From assembly GCA_020466095.1 (NCBI GenBank), contig CM035808.1, positions 20,696,980 through 20,760,979 of the forward strand: a stretch of DNA of 64,000 nucleotides, read 5' to 3'. The translations under genes were made by a program, and so were the position numbers. Positions 1 to 13,017 of this stretch are shown here, piece by piece (position 1 is the first letter of the stretch; every line of letters begins with the position of its first letter). The notes under the pieces were generated by a model, which saw only the letters and a program-made list of their open reading frames with translations, did no database searches and was not told where the DNA came from. This DNA comes from Chlorops oryzae. Lineage: Eukaryota; Arthropoda; Insecta; Diptera; Chloropidae.

Positions 1-938
1 AATTCACATCGGAGTACATGCATTTTTGTAACTAAGGAACAATTCTGATTTCCTTCCCGCCCTTGGCTATGTTATCCTGTGACCGTTTTTTTTTTTATGT
101 TCTTGCTGTTCTAGCGTTATTGTTGCTGTTGTTTTTGTTGTTGCTGTTGGCAGCCTTGTTCAGGGGAGTGAAAAGTGCATATTCAGCACTTGCTCAACGC
201 TCGACAGACGCTCCAGGACGATGATAAAGCATGTTGGATGCTTTTGTTCATGCATTTTCCGTTCATTTCTAGTTGATTTTTCCTTTAATTTTTGCTGCAA
301 CCTTTTTTGAAACTTTCGCTTTAGCTTTCAATACGCTTAGCGGAAATTTTCTCCTACATTGTTTTCTTTTCGGTCCATTCTTGCGTTTACAAAAGCTTCG
401 CTTAGTCGCTCCGTAGCGCTTTTGTTGCTTGTGTCTTTTTTTCTTTGTTCTTCGTTCGATCACGACGTAACCTTTCGAATCATCATTGCTTTTGATTAAG
501 CACACCCCATTATGCTGGAGTTGCATGCTTCGCAGATACAATTACGCTATAAAAAGAGATTCCTTATTGCAGTCTCTTTCAGCAAGTCACTTCCCAAATG
601 CATTAGCAATCAATTGCGATGCAATTTTAAAAGCATAAATTCTGCTTTTGAACATCGAAATGGATGGATGGAAAATGTTTGTATACTTACATACATAAGT
701 GTGCATGTACATTTAAAAGGCAACAAAGCGAAAATCATTCCAAAGGATAGTTGACTGATTCGTTTATTCGAAAAAATTTAACAAATTTAAGTGAATTTCT
801 TATGATAAGCAATTCAATGGTCCGCCTTTAAATTTTCTAATTGATGTTTTCCCACTTAAACAGGGTTTAATCTGACTTTTTTCTAATTTGTGTTTATAGG
901 CAAAACGTCTTTGATGTACATGTCGCACACGCTCTTTT
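1..938. other. Non-coding DNA, no gene recognised
   Basis: No conserved coding frame is visible. An imperfect TGT/TGC triplet run lies at about 115-150. A minus-strand frame of 90 codons at 269-541 is very rich in Lys and Arg, but its composition simply mirrors the T-rich strand and no domain is recognisable, so it is not called as a gene. Confidence 0.6.
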
Positions 939-1123
939 AAGGAGACACAACTCAAAATTACTCATTTTTCAGAAAATGCAAACAACATAATGCGTCGCAG
1001 TGTCAATCAAAGCAAGAAGAAAGCGAAAAGCGGAATAGAATTTTTCGTGCAGGTGGAGAGGTGAACTATGATCAAGTTCCATATGTTAACTCGAAATTGA
1101 CGATTTTTGAGTTGTGTCACCTT
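939..1123. mobile_element. Short inverted-repeat element (MITE-like, 185 bp)
   Basis: The left arm begins AAGGAGACACAACTCAAAA and the right arm, read in reverse complement, begins AAGGTGACACAACTCAAAA. The ends therefore match over about 19 bases with one difference. No open frame lies between them. No clear target-site duplication is visible, so the superfamily is not assigned. It lies about 350 bp upstream of the candidate promoter at 1470. Confidence 0.6.
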
Positions 1124-1459
1124 AGAAGAGAGTTTGCGATATATTCAGCAATAGAAAACGCATGAGCCTCAAAGTATATTCAGCATGAAATAAGATTTTA
1201 TTTCATTTCCTTTTCATATACAAATTACCAAAAACCTTACCTTCTAAGTGAGGAAATATGTTCTTTGAAAATACTGAAATGCAGTAATTCAATCGCAATA
1301 ATATCAATAATTAATATTTATAAATTAATTTAAATTTCCAAAGCTACAACAAACGAAAAATATATTCACATTAAGACGAACACAAATTCTAACATCAAAC
1401 ATGCGATTGTCTCGTCTCTGATCGAACATTTCATAGCCTTGCAGCCATTCAAGCCAAGC

Positions 1460-1502
1460 TCAAGCGCTCAGTCTTTTTCGGTGCGCGCTGCTGTTCGGTC
1501 GG
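1460..1502 (+). promoter_or_regulatory. TATA-less core promoter: initiator plus downstream promoter element
   Basis: TCAGTC at 1468-1473 matches the arthropod initiator consensus TCAKTY, giving A+1 at 1470. At exactly +28 to +32 (1497-1501) the sequence is GGTCG, a perfect match to the fly downstream promoter element RGWYV. No TATA box is seen near -30. In flies these two elements work only at this exact spacing, and here the spacing is correct. The match, the locally higher GC content and the splice donor 233 bases downstream together make a real start site likely. No transcript evidence is available. Confidence 0.6.
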
Positions 1503-1702
1503 TTTTCAGGAAGTCGCGGATCGCGGAGTGTTTTAAGTGTACGTTCGGATGAGTTAAGTGTGTCGGGCAAGTGAAATAATTTGTATGCGCTTAAGTGCTT
1601 CGCTCTCTCGCGATTCTCAGCTGTTTCGGTCGAGAGTTAGAATAGAGAAGTCGTTCGTTTTGTGAGTCGTTCGAAATGCATTGTTAGAAACATGTTGTTA
1701 AG
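1470..1702 (+). other. Candidate first exon (5' leader) ending at a consensus splice donor
   Basis: This 233-base stretch runs from the initiator to AAG|GTGAGT, with the intron beginning at 1703. The donor fits the MAG|GTRAGT consensus. The exon is GC-richer than its surroundings. It holds several upstream ATGs: a 2-codon frame near 1548, a 26-codon frame at 1585-1665, and a 3-codon frame at 1676-1687. The last ATG (1692-1694, context AAAC-ATG) is good for a fly start codon and stays open through the donor, giving Met-Leu-Leu and a split codon. The exon could therefore be wholly untranslated or carry the first codons. No later exon could be identified, so the gene is unnamed. A large first intron covering part of this window is plausible. 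Confidence 0.5.
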
Positions 1703-4700
1703 GTGAGTTATTTTCTTTAATGTTTTCTCTTCATCATGGTTTGAGTTCAATTTATTTGAGTGACATTAATTAATATAAGAAAATTCACGTGATGCAATTG
1801 TGTCTTTAATGAACGATATTTTCTTAAATATAATATTTATTTAGTCTCTTATATTGCCATGTGGCAATTCCATCGCCATGGTCACACCTGTCGCACTCAC
1901 TGGAAGATTTAAAATGTTGAAAACGTTTAACAAGAGTTAAGCACTGAAATAACATAACTTCTGCTTGAAATTGCTCTTTGTTGAAATTGAAACTTGTCCT
2001 TTTAATTACTTGTTTTAAAGGAAGAAGCCTTATCTATTTTGTAAAATATTATTAAACAAACCTTAACGAGTAAAATCAAGTCTCTTGAATGGTTTCTAAT
2101 CTATTGCTTGCCCTCTGAGCTTTCAACCCACAATTTCTCAACTGCAACACTTAATTCAAACGGCTAAATTAATTTCGCATAACTTCATTTAAAGTCAAAC
2201 CTATCGTCCGCATCATAATTTCATCATAGTCTTACCGCACTTTTGACACAATGCGAGGCCACACAAAGTTCGTTCATGAAAAAGCGTTTCTCGGTTATGG
2301 CAAATCCTCGCGCACAATGGACTTTTCATTTTAATTTCAAAATAATTTTAGAACGAAAAAAAATCAAACGAAGCCAGCTCAACACGTCCGCATAGCAAGA
2401 ACAAAACCATTGTTTAACACGGTCCTATGTGAGAGTGCTTAAGTGCTTAGTGCTTGCTGTGCAGCGTGATACATCCAGAGCTAAAATTTTTCAACACCAT
2501 TCTTTCGCAGCTAGTGGCGGTGCTGAAAACAATGTAAGCTTCATATGCACATACCTAAGCATAAACATACTGTATATCTATATGCATATGTATATACTCT
2601 TGTAAGCCACTGTGTGCTAATTAACATCGAAAGCAGTAACAATGCTTCAACGAACAATGCTCACGTTTGAATCGTTGAAAATGTGATGATGCAACGCAGC
2701 GCACCATGGCAACCATACCGCTTCATAAAGACGCACTTAGAAGTTAATGAGTCAGATTTATTTTTGCAGTCCACAATTCTTGGCGCTATGCTCAACATGC
2801 GTAATTAAGTATTTACGATGCTATCATATTACATACAAAAAAATGACAGATCTAATATCTCTTAAATACTCAAAGGATATGTACCCTGGAAATGGCATTC
2901 ATTGAAATTGCCTTGAAATGCTTCCGTTTTATGCAATTGCACTGAGCTTAATCCCCACATTATTCATGCTAATCCCTAAAAGGAGAAGATAATGAAGCGG
3001 AAATTCATGATTGACAAACTAATTCAATAATTCAGCATAAAAAAATTGCAATGTTTTGTGCACCGGATTGAAGTGATATAAAAATTAATTGCCGGAAATA
3101 AATTAAAAGCTTCTAACGTCCCTTTAATATTAATAATGATATTTTTTTTTTATTATTTCGATAAACGAAATCAGTTACTAATAATTGTTTCTGAAAAGTG
3201 AGTACTGTCTATAAAGAGGTTTCAGTTCAAGGGCGTGAATGATGAGCAGCCGATAAAGCAATGCCACCACCTTTAATAGGGAATGAACTGGAAAATCTTG
3301 CCACAAGTTTAAATCTATTTCAGTTTTGAACTAAAAAATATTTGCCACCCCCCTCATCATAGCTTGGATTAGGCCCTTGATTCAGTTCTTTCTGATATTC
3401 CAGAACTAGTGTCACGAAATCTGATTTCTATTAGTAGCCTTTCGAATTTTAAGGATACTGGGATGGAGTGCCGCCAAGAAGAATAATTTTAATTGCCTTA
3501 GATTCTCTTAAAATATTAGTTCAATCCAAGCTTAACAAATATTCAACAAGAGAAAACTCATCCCTTGAACCCTTGCTGTGTCTATTCTCATTTGTGTAAT
3601 AATATTTAAATTATTCTCCCTCTCATTTCAATGTTAATGCTCTTTACAAAAAAAAAAAAAAACAGCTTAAATTTTATTGCATTTCCCAAAGATGATTCGT
3701 CGGCTTCCGTTTTCAATTTTCAACATAAATAAAGAATGTACTTTTGGGACGAGTATTAATGCCACAAGCACCCTCCAAGGTGCACCGACATTGAGAAGGA
3801 AAGCTTTTCTCATTATCACAATTCCTCGCATAAACGAGGCTCTGATAACTCTAAATGAAAGACAAAGCTGTTAACTTAAACTGGCCGCCAAATCCCAAAC
3901 GCCTCGTCTAATCTTGTATACGCCCCCAACAATCCACCACACATCCAGCTGCGTTTAATTAAATTTTCGTTGGAGTAAATATACTTAATTTAAGCTTTTA
4001 AATTAAAATCCTGTTTGCGATTTCTCAATGTTTTTGCTCCAGCGTCGAACGTTTCGCATAAAGTGAATTCAACAATTTATTTATTCATTTCGATTTCCAA
4101 GAAAAGAAAACAAAAATTTTTTTTAATAATGCGTCTATAGGTGGTAAAACTCTGCACTTGCTCCTTAATTTTTGGTTTTTTTGTTTTTTTAAAGTAATTT
4201 TTCTCGCTGAGAGAAGCCTCAAGTGATTGCCATACATTAATTTTGCTTTTCCGCTTGATTGGGAAATTACGTCGCTGGCATAAAAAACGAAATTGATGTT
4301 TTCAGCAGGCCCATTCAGCTGTCTGCCACGTGCTTGCAAATGAAATCGGAAATTGGGCGAAGCTTTATTTTTCATTTTTTCAAAGTTTCGATAAATTCAC
4401 ATTGGCAGGTAGTTCCGCAGCTGTCTTAATGATCGCGTTTTTGCTTTTTGTATATGTCCATATATGAAAATATATATATAAAAAACATACATATTCTATA
4501 TGTACATATATACTTAAATATGGCCGACAGATGAGATGCATTTTGTGTGTGAGGTGACATGTTTTTAAGAAGCAAAATGACAGCCACAGCCTTGTGGCAT
4601 TGAGAGAAAAACTCAATTACGAATTATCCAACGATGGTACTGAAAGTGCTGAGTATGCGAATAAGTTTGGCTTCACGAAGGACATGAGGTAGCAGTAAAG

Positions 4701-6893
4701 TGAAAAGTTAAATTATGTGAGCATTTCTCTCGTCAGCTCCCAATGAAATTACACACTCAAATTAGCGCAACGAAGTGTACAGAACAAAATCTATTTAATA
4801 ACATCATTCGATAGACTTGCAAAGCATATGAACGGAAGCGGAAATGCTCGATGGCAAAGACAGCAAAATGTGAACGTTCAAATTGAGAGAACGCAAGAGG
4901 GGAACTCATATTACTACCACCACTACGATTACTAATACTGCTGTGCTGTGTGCTTTGATTGTTAAGCTCGAGAAAAGAAGCCAGAGATTTGGGAGGAAGG
5001 AAGTTTGATTGAATTGAATTCTTCCAAAGCAAATTAAAAAGCGAATACGGAAAGCCAAATTTATCTAATGACCATAAAGAGCAGAGGAGCAATTTTTGCT
5101 GATGGCAATACACTGAAATAAGTTAAAGTCACTTGAATTTAACAAATTTAAACAGAATTTCCAAGAGATGTTTTAGGTACTCTTATTTAATTCAAACTCA
5201 AACTCAATTCTAAAGAGAATGAGAAAATGGAATTTTCAATCAGTTTAAAAACATATTTTCTCAGTAAAAATAGAATGTTTATACATGTATAGGTTTAAGC
5301 TGTAGAGACATAAATTTCGAAATTTCGTATAGGTATATTTACGCAAGCAAAACGCCCACTCATTTCCTGTTCCTGTTCATGTTCCTATGAACTGACAGCA
5401 ACTCATCTGTGCAATGAAAATCCAATTCACATCCCTATGAATATTTTGGCTCGCTGGGTACGGCTTCATTCGATTGTTCTTAGAGATCTTCTCCTATTGC
5501 CAGTTATGCTTGCCGTACACGATGTACATAAATTTCATATTACATACGGTTGATGTGAGTTTACGAGATTTTCGTGCAAGCTCCTGCATTTAAACTAGCT
5601 AGCTTACCGACATAACTGTCGAATTCACGCCGCAGGATATTAATTCAGGTACTTCTAAGCTGGTGCGATTTTCAACAGTAATCGTTAAAATTTTGCTACT
5701 GCTTTCCGACTTTTGATATGGCTTCTTCGTCATTCATCCCTTCGGATTGCGGTGGCACAAAAACGATGAGACCACAATGTGTAAGACGATGATAGGACAA
5801 GCTTGAATGCCTCTACATAGCTGGCTTGATTTAGATATTCATTATGTGCTTCGAGTTTCCAAATCTAGTCGTCACATGATATCGAAGTGCTATCCGAATT
5901 GCCTCCAAAGAACATGTGATGAAAAATTTGAAAAACTCACTTTTGAAATAATGAATAATAAACACCCGTCTCTACAATTTAATTTCCACTAAAGACTTCT
6001 GGGACTATGGGCTTAATAAATTATAATTTCGAAGATTCGTTCATAATGTAGAATGAAATCTGAGCGGGGTAGATTTTAAACGCAGTTGTCTTACAACCTG
6101 ACGTACCCACGTATTTTGGGCTACACATATTTCATTTTACCCAATTTTCTTGAATTGCGGAAAGCTCCTTTTTTTTTTTTTTTGAATTTCGCACATCAAT
6201 GGTAAATAACTTTTTGTCTGTGAAAATTCGCAAAAACCTTGAGCAATTTTTACATTTTAATGAACTAAAATTCCTTACCCCAAATAAGCACCAAAATAGC
6301 TGTCAATTTGACATTAATTTGACGAACGTTCAATCGCACGCAGTCAGAGCGTTCCAAAAAGAAAAACCTACATATCTAAGCTTTTCCATCCCTGTCATTC
6401 TAACCATTCTTTTATGCCACCCCTGCGGAGTGTTCAAAATTTTCCAACGAAGTAAATTTCAATTATAAAAAAAGTACAAAAAAATAAAATCCCGATACAA
6501 ACAACCACAGAAGAATTCCTTTTTTTTATTTATTTTTTTTATTTTTTTTGAATTTTCATTCGATTTATTTTTTACAATTGACGGAGGTGCCAATCTTCAT
6601 TTGTGCGCCTCCGAAGGGCATACGAAAATTTTCCAAAGCACTCGAACGTTCGAAATGAGCTTAATTTATGCACTCGAACACTGAAATGTGGCATCTAAAT
6701 GAATTCCTAATAGATCTAAAGCAATCAATTCTTCACGGTTCTATCATTTTAATTTTCTAAATAATAAATATTCTCGAATTTATTCATAAATCCATACTCA
6801 ATTATTCCATTAAAACGTTCAATGCAAAAATCATTCTGACAAATTATGAATTATTTCGTAGGTGAGAGCTGGTGTAAAAAGAAGCGTCATAAT
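1703..6893. other. Non-coding DNA, possibly start of a long first intron
   Basis: The interval begins at the GTGAGT donor. It is AT-rich, with poly-T runs (for example 3141-3152 and 6170-6183) and a tract of TATATA words around 4460-4510. No domain or conserved frame was recognised. The longest open frame, 118 codons on the minus strand at 4757-5113, has no recognisable motif and looks like a chance frame. Confidence 0.5.
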
Positions 6894-7127
6894 TAGGGCT
6901 TGGATTTTGTTGACTTTTATATTTTCAAAGCATACTTTATAGGGCAAACATTTTGTTCAACTCACCTAAACTTAGGATTCAAATCGATTTTTAACTGCAA
7001 TATGAATTTTTTTTAAATTAAAAACGCGATTTGAAGTTCAACTTCGCCTAATTTATTCGCAAAATGCTGGTACGAAAATATTTTTGCCCCATAAAGTATG
7101 CTTTAAATTTATAAAGTCCGAGCCCTG
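6894..7127. mobile_element. Non-autonomous hAT-like element (234 bp) with 8-bp target duplication
   Basis: The left end reads TAGGGCTTGGA. The right end in reverse complement reads CAGGGCTCGGA. Both arms go on to share AAAGCATACTTTATRGGGCAA further in. GTCATAAT flanks the element perfectly on both sides (6886-6893 and 7128-7135). An 8-bp duplication and YAGGG-type ends are the hallmark of hAT transposons. No transposase frame is present, so it must be mobilised by a partner element. Confidence 0.85.
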
Positions 7128-7135
7128 GTCATAAT

Positions 7136-10100
7136 ATTTTTTCCTTTCTAAACGAAAATGAATTCTACATAAATGCCATAGTCTGCGTATGAGCAATATA
7201 CCTTCATTTTATAAAAATAAAGTATACGCCCATAGCTCTTGCTAGGCTGTGCAACTGTTGTTAATACTTCAGAGGAATCGTTTTTGCGAATAAAAAACTA
7301 ACTACAACGTATTTTTCCCTTCCATTTTGCCGAATGTCAATACTTTCATTTTTATATTAAAGTTCTTAATCTCCATAGGTTCTTAAAAATATGTTTAAAA
7401 TGTTCGAATTGATTTGAATTCCATGAAATTCTTTTCCTGCCCTCATTGGAGAGAAGTATAGCTTCCATAAACGATGCCATGAAAATATGATTTAAGGATG
7501 TACTAAATTGATGAGTCCCTAAAATTCTTTGAAATTATTTAGCCGTACGAAAAATGTGCAAAAGCAACAATCTTGGGTCTTCTTTCTTCTTCTTTTAACT
7601 ACCTCTTCTTTAAGGGTCATTTTTCAATATCCCCAACAGGGCAAAGTAGGAAGTGGGAAGAACATTTTTTTCGTTGTTATTTTTATTTTCCCTTCTTTCA
7701 CACAAGACGACTAATCATTACAGTTATTATCATAAAGTTTGACTGTTCTGCCTGGGATTAATTGATAAATGAGCTCGGCTAATTGCTTATAAAGTTTTTT
7801 CTTCAATCTCCTCCAATCAGGGTCGATTTGGAAACTTTGTATCTTTATTCCATCAGGCCCATTGGTGGCAGAATGTTTTGGTTTCTTGTTTTTTCTTTTT
7901 TTTCTTAAAACGGATGAAGGAAAAGACATTGGAAAGTCAAAGTTTTTTTGTCAATGGCAACGTTAATATTTAGCTGTTTCCTTCATGTCTTCTGTATGGA
8001 TATACGATGACTTTTAAATTGTGAAATAAAATCAAATTTTAAATTAGTAGGTACATTGGAAGTGCTTTTCCTTTGTTATTAGACACTTCCACTTTGCACG
8101 TTTTCTAATGAATCGGCTGAGTGTCCGATATTTCGGTGGTATTTGTTTTTTTTTTTTTTTTTTAATACTCGTCACTATAAAAAATCTCGTTAAATTGAGA
8201 AAGCTGTGAAAAGTCCAACAACAACAAAAGGAAGCTCAAGAATTTCTGTAAGCAATTTTCACATTAATTCGAAATTCATTGACATTCAAAACATTTCAAA
8301 AGTTCAAGTTAAATAACAATCACAGCCACGCTAAATTCGAATATCGATTCCAATAATAGAACCCACTTGAAATCAATCTAATGCTTGAAAAGTCAACTCA
8401 ATTATGGTATGATTGTGCTCGTCATACAAGATGCCTGCCGATTCTCCCATAGCTTGGCTTTTGCATGAAAGCCAAACAAAAATATGTACACTGCATATCG
8501 TGTGTGTGTGTGTGTGTGTGTTCTATGGCTGTGTCTGAGTGTGTATATGTTAAGGAATCAGCAAGCTGCGAAGCGAAGACAACTTGAAAGTTTAAAGTGT
8601 ATGACAAACAAATCGTTAAGAGCCAAGTCAAATATCTAAGTCTGCCAGCGATCGTTACAGTATCAATGCCAATGGATACAGAGAGGTGGTCTCTGCTCAA
8701 GTGTTGGCCCTAAACAGCCCGAGTAGCGTGCATAAATACATTTCAAGTTGATATGTGGGTGGCTCACAACACATGATATGCTTATGTATGTAATAACATA
8801 CATATATCGACTCGTTTTGTGGCGTTCTGCGCTAACGAAACGGCAACAAGTACTTTTATATGGGTTAGTCTATTACTTATCCTGTTGGTGTTCGAGTGTT
8901 TATTGCCCTATGAGAACAGTAAAAAGTTACAAGCTCTTCTTTTTGGCATTCACATGTCTTAAGCTTATTTAAATTCTATTGAAAAGAACTTTGTCATTTC
9001 CTCGATCTTAATTTCGATTTATCTCAACCTGATTTTGTTGAAAAAAAAAAGTAATACTTTAATGGCTCGAAAAAATCAAAGCCTTTAGGTAATAGTAGTT
9101 CGACCTTTTGATAAGCTTGTCAAAAAACTGAAGTTGCAAAACTTTTGTTTCAACTCCCAAGGGAAATTTAAAGAAAAATTAGAAAAGGAAAACACTTTCT
9201 TGTTTTTCTTGCATGCAGGAAACTTGGTCATGGCCAACGGATGGCAATAAATTTTGAACTTCTTTAATTTTGGTTTTTGTAGCAGTTGCTAAAAGATAGT
9301 TTCGAACAAAAAATTCCCTCAGAGAAAAGGACATAATGAAAGTGATCTTAGCACTTACAAACGAAAGACAAAAATCCCTTACCCCAAATGAATTGAATTT
9401 TCCTTTATTTGCAATCATTAGATTGAATAGGAGAAATGAAAATATTCTCTAAAACTTCCAAAACCATTTTATTCAATAGATGTGGTCGGAAATTCCAATC
9501 AAAAATATATTCTTTAAGATATTTCTCCGAAAACCTTTCAACCTTTGTACCTTCATTGCCTTTTGAGTTTTGGCAACTTATAGAAATACATTTTTTTTTT
9601 TTGAACATCCTGCTCATGATAGCAGCTTAAAATGATTTCCGCTGCTGCTTGCAAAAGACTTGAAAAGCATAAAGAATTAAATTACTGTTAGAGTTATTGA
9701 AAGGTTTTTTCTGTTGTTGGAAAAACTGAAATAAAAGGCAACAGCTTCCTGCTCTTTATTCAAGAATCTTAAAGCTACTCGAATTGCCCTAGTGTATATA
9801 TATTGTAGCTACCTATGTATATGCCCATTTTATTGAAGCTTCCTGTTATTATATTTTTTATTCTACTAGATTTTGTTGCTACATTTTTCAAAGGAATTGT
9901 TTCTACGTGAAGTTTTTTTTAGAGATATGTTCAGTTTTTTTTTTTTTTTTTTTTTTTGGTTAAACTTCCGTATTTTATTATGGTCCTCTGTTTATCAAAG
10001 TTTGCCTTCGCTCCTACATTACATTAATTTTGAAATTTTATTTAATTAGTCACTATCGCTTGAATGGACCACTCAACTATCATCACTTAGTTTAGTCGTT

Positions 10101-11094
10101 TTCAACTGGCCACTTCAGCTCTCTTGTCGAGACCACACCTAATGAAAGGCTATTTAAACTTTAAAAGCCCACTTCATAATTTAATGGCTCTGTTTTCCTT
10201 TCGAGTTTCCCTTCTATCGAATCCGCAAAAACACACGTACACAGACACATACAAATTTCGACACGAATAAACAAAACACCAACAGTTGTCCGGTGTTGCC
10301 ATGAAACTTGTATTTGCATAGACACTCGCACCAACATATACACTTACGTATCTAGTTCGTCAATGAAGATGAGATAAATAGCTTTAGGTATCTTAAAAGT
10401 TCAGCGTAGCAAAAAAGTTTTTATGCGATAAGTTTTTCATTTTGATAAAAAATAAAAACATTTACAGGCTTGTAAGCGAAACCCTCAAATGGTTGAGAAT
10501 GTCGAAACTTGAGAAACTAGCAATCGGTGTAATAATTTTCCCTTTCAATAAATAAAGTTTTGAACAAGCTTATATAGAGTACATTTTTGTTTTGTCTAAT
10601 ACTCTGTTTTGAATTGAAATATCATAAAGAAGAAGCAAAGAAAAAAGACCCTGAAGGAAAAATGCAATATCGAAAGAAAATCAAAAGATACTATCAAATT
10701 ATATGTACCTATATACAAGTAATAAGAAACCCAAGAGCAGTGAGAAGTAATCCCTCGAGATGCGTTGGATTTTATATCAAAGCAGCAATGGAAACCAAGC
10801 AAAATTTGTTTTAGGATGACAGAAGGAAGTGAGTGTGTTGGGATTCAAATCAAACTAACTTGAGGAATTTGATTCTTCTACGAGTGCCCTCCAAAAGCTT
10901 AAATCTGTGGCATTATGGAAGAGAAGCTTATGTCGAAATTTTTTGTTTTGAGATATTCGAATATTTTTACTAAAGCGCTTTATCGATATGTAAATTTTCA
11001 ATTTTCTCACACTTTGAAGGAAAATCCGGAATGCGTGATTAAAATTAAGTGCAACATAAGATCTGATTAAAACAATAGTCTTTTCAAAATACTT
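7136..11094. other. Non-coding DNA with a GT microsatellite
   Basis: A (GT)n run lies at about 8500-8521, with long T runs near 8150 and 9935-9958. Open frames here are at most 92 codons, overlap on both strands, and show no domain. Nothing else is recognised. Confidence 0.5.
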
Positions 11095-11102
11095 ATGTAC
11101 AT

Positions 11103-11658
11103 TAGGGCGTTTCAGACGTGAAAAAAAGTGTTGAAATTCGAAAACGGCGGGGTCTAAAAAGAAAGTTTAGGCAAAAAGAAAAATTTGGGCACGATTTTCA
11201 ATATTTTTCATTGAGGTTTAGAGGTAGCTAAATGGTTTAAGTTGAAATCTAACATTTTTGGTATATAGCCTAAATGCAAGTCTGTTACATAAACAAATTT
11301 ATATGCAAATTAAATGTTTTCGAATCGCTTAAACATATTATGAATCAATTGATCGGTAAAACATCGAACTGTTCCTGGAAAAACCATTAATTGAAATAAA
11401 TTTTTGTGTTTCTGCCCTAAAAGTATACAGAAAAAGTTGAAAATCTGTCAAATTGAAAATTCTAAATTTACAAAAATAAATAAAAAATTTAGCTCTCTTT
11501 AAGGCGTTATTTGACGAAAATTCAAGTCCTCTGAGCGACTCTAAACCTAAATTTAAGAAATTTTAAATGATGCCCAAATTTTTCGATTTACATTATCTTT
11601 CGTTTGAGACCCCGCCGTCTTCGAAATTGAAGACTTTTTTCACGTCTGAAACGCCCTT
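11103..11658. mobile_element. Non-autonomous hAT-like element (556 bp) with 8-bp target duplication
   Basis: The left end reads TAGGGCGTTTCAGACGTGAA and the right end in reverse complement AAGGGCGTTTCAGACGTGAA. Similarity continues inward through a GGCGGGGTCT block on both sides. The flanks are a perfect 8-bp duplication, ATGTACAT (11095-11102 and 11659-11666). The duplicated word is itself a palindrome. There is no coding capacity. The length of the duplication places it with hAT elements. Confidence 0.85.
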
Positions 11659-11861
11659 ATGTACATACATTAGCTCAAAAGAAAACGTTAATAGCTTTGT
11701 ACAAAGTAATGATTTAGGATAATTGATTAAGCACACATTACCGCCCTGATTTCCTTATAGCTTCAAATTTTTTTTTTTTTTAATCTCAAGGACCTTTTTC
11801 AGAGAAATTTGAAATTGTTGATGTTTATGGCAGTATGGCATTATTATGGAATTTTCCGACT

Positions 11862-12042
11862 GAGATATCAGCTCCACATGCTGCGCCTTGAAAAAGACTC
11901 CGAGTACAGACTTTGTCTTGAAGACGAATCCCTGTGTAGGCTAGGACTCAGAGTCTTAAGCAAACGATTCCTAACTCACGACGGGCTGAACCTCAAGGCA
12001 CATCTGAACGACCTATCTTTCATTAGGAAGGAAAAGACATAA
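11862..12042 (+). pseudogene. C-terminal remnant of a non-LTR retrotransposon ORF2
   Basis: The frame reads RLRYQLHMLRLEKD followed by YRLCLEDES and ends ...LSFIRKEKT before TAA at 12040-12042. This resembles the tail of insect LINE-type ORF2 proteins, where an Arg-Leu-Arg-Tyr/His-Leu stretch precedes a Cys-rich CRxCxEDxE...HxxCxC motif and the protein ends in a short ...FIRxxx tail. The second half of the Cys/His motif is absent: LCLEDES runs straight into LCRLGLRVL, which suggests a small internal deletion. The upstream reverse transcriptase is missing, the normal result of 5' truncation. The exact clade is not assigned. Confidence 0.55.
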
Positions 12043-13017
12043 TAGATCTAACTAATGCTCGTCGCTCCTCCAATCCGCCAGGGGGCGAAACCCATATATA
12101 AAAACAATTGATTTTTTGATCGCACCTTTTTCCTTTTTTATGAAATTTTTACGACTCCTTATAAAAATTTGTACTATAAAAACGAATCTATAATTTGAAA
12201 CCCTAAAAAATGAGAACTTTTTCCACTCTAAATCGGATAAAAAATCTCGACTTTGAATAGCTGTGGCATCTCCTTCATATTTCACACTTCAAATGAAAGT
12301 TTTTTACTTCAAATAATATCAAAATTACTTCCGCTAACTGCCATTGGACCAGGGTCTGTGCGATTTCGCTATGCTGTCACTAGCATATATTGTTGGCTTT
12401 CATTTTACTATGCTCAGTTTTAAGCGAATTCCAATTTGTTTAATCGAAAATTCAAATCAAAATGTAAATTTAATTAGAAAACTCTAAACAACTGTTCATG
12501 TAAATTCTTGCCACATCATCCACAAATTTCAGATGAAAACCGATGTGGCATTTCAATTTTAGCTTAAGGAAAAACCCCCAAATAAATGGAACAAAAGGAA
12601 ACACTAATTATTCTGAAATTTTGATTTTGTAAACATTATTGGCTGGCAATGCTTTTATTTGATGTCTAAACAAAAGACTTCTTTCAATGGCAAACAATGG
12701 AGATTTGGCATTTGAAAATTATTTCTCAATAATTAAATTCATCTAATTCGAGGAAACCTACAGCTTCTTGCGGAAAGAGATATAATCAAAATTTGATTTA
12801 GAAAAATCAATTTTCATGAAAGCTCGTTTGAATTCCTGGTAAAAAAAAAAAAACTAAAAAAGCTTCCAATTAAAATCAATGGATTAAAAAAATGAAGAAA
12901 AAAAAAACAGACTCTGATGCTCACAGCATTTGCATGAATCGCTTAAGCTCTTTGCTTCGCAACATTGAAAGATGTCATCTGGATTTGCAAATAAAGAAAA
13001 ATAGATAAAACATGTAA
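12043..13017. other. Non-coding DNA, possibly including the 3' tail of the LINE remnant
   Basis: The first part, up to about 12120, follows the stop codon of the non-LTR remnant and may be its 3' untranslated region. The rest is AT-rich with A runs near 12841-12855 and 12890-12907. No gene recognised. Confidence 0.4.

Noticed and set aside
269..541. Lys/Arg-rich 90-codon frame that could pass for a basic protein
   Set aside because: The composition mirrors T-rich sequence on the other strand; no motif or promoter supports it.
4757..5113. 118-codon minus-strand open frame
   Set aside because: No domain, no signal, no splice context; typical chance frame in AT-rich DNA.
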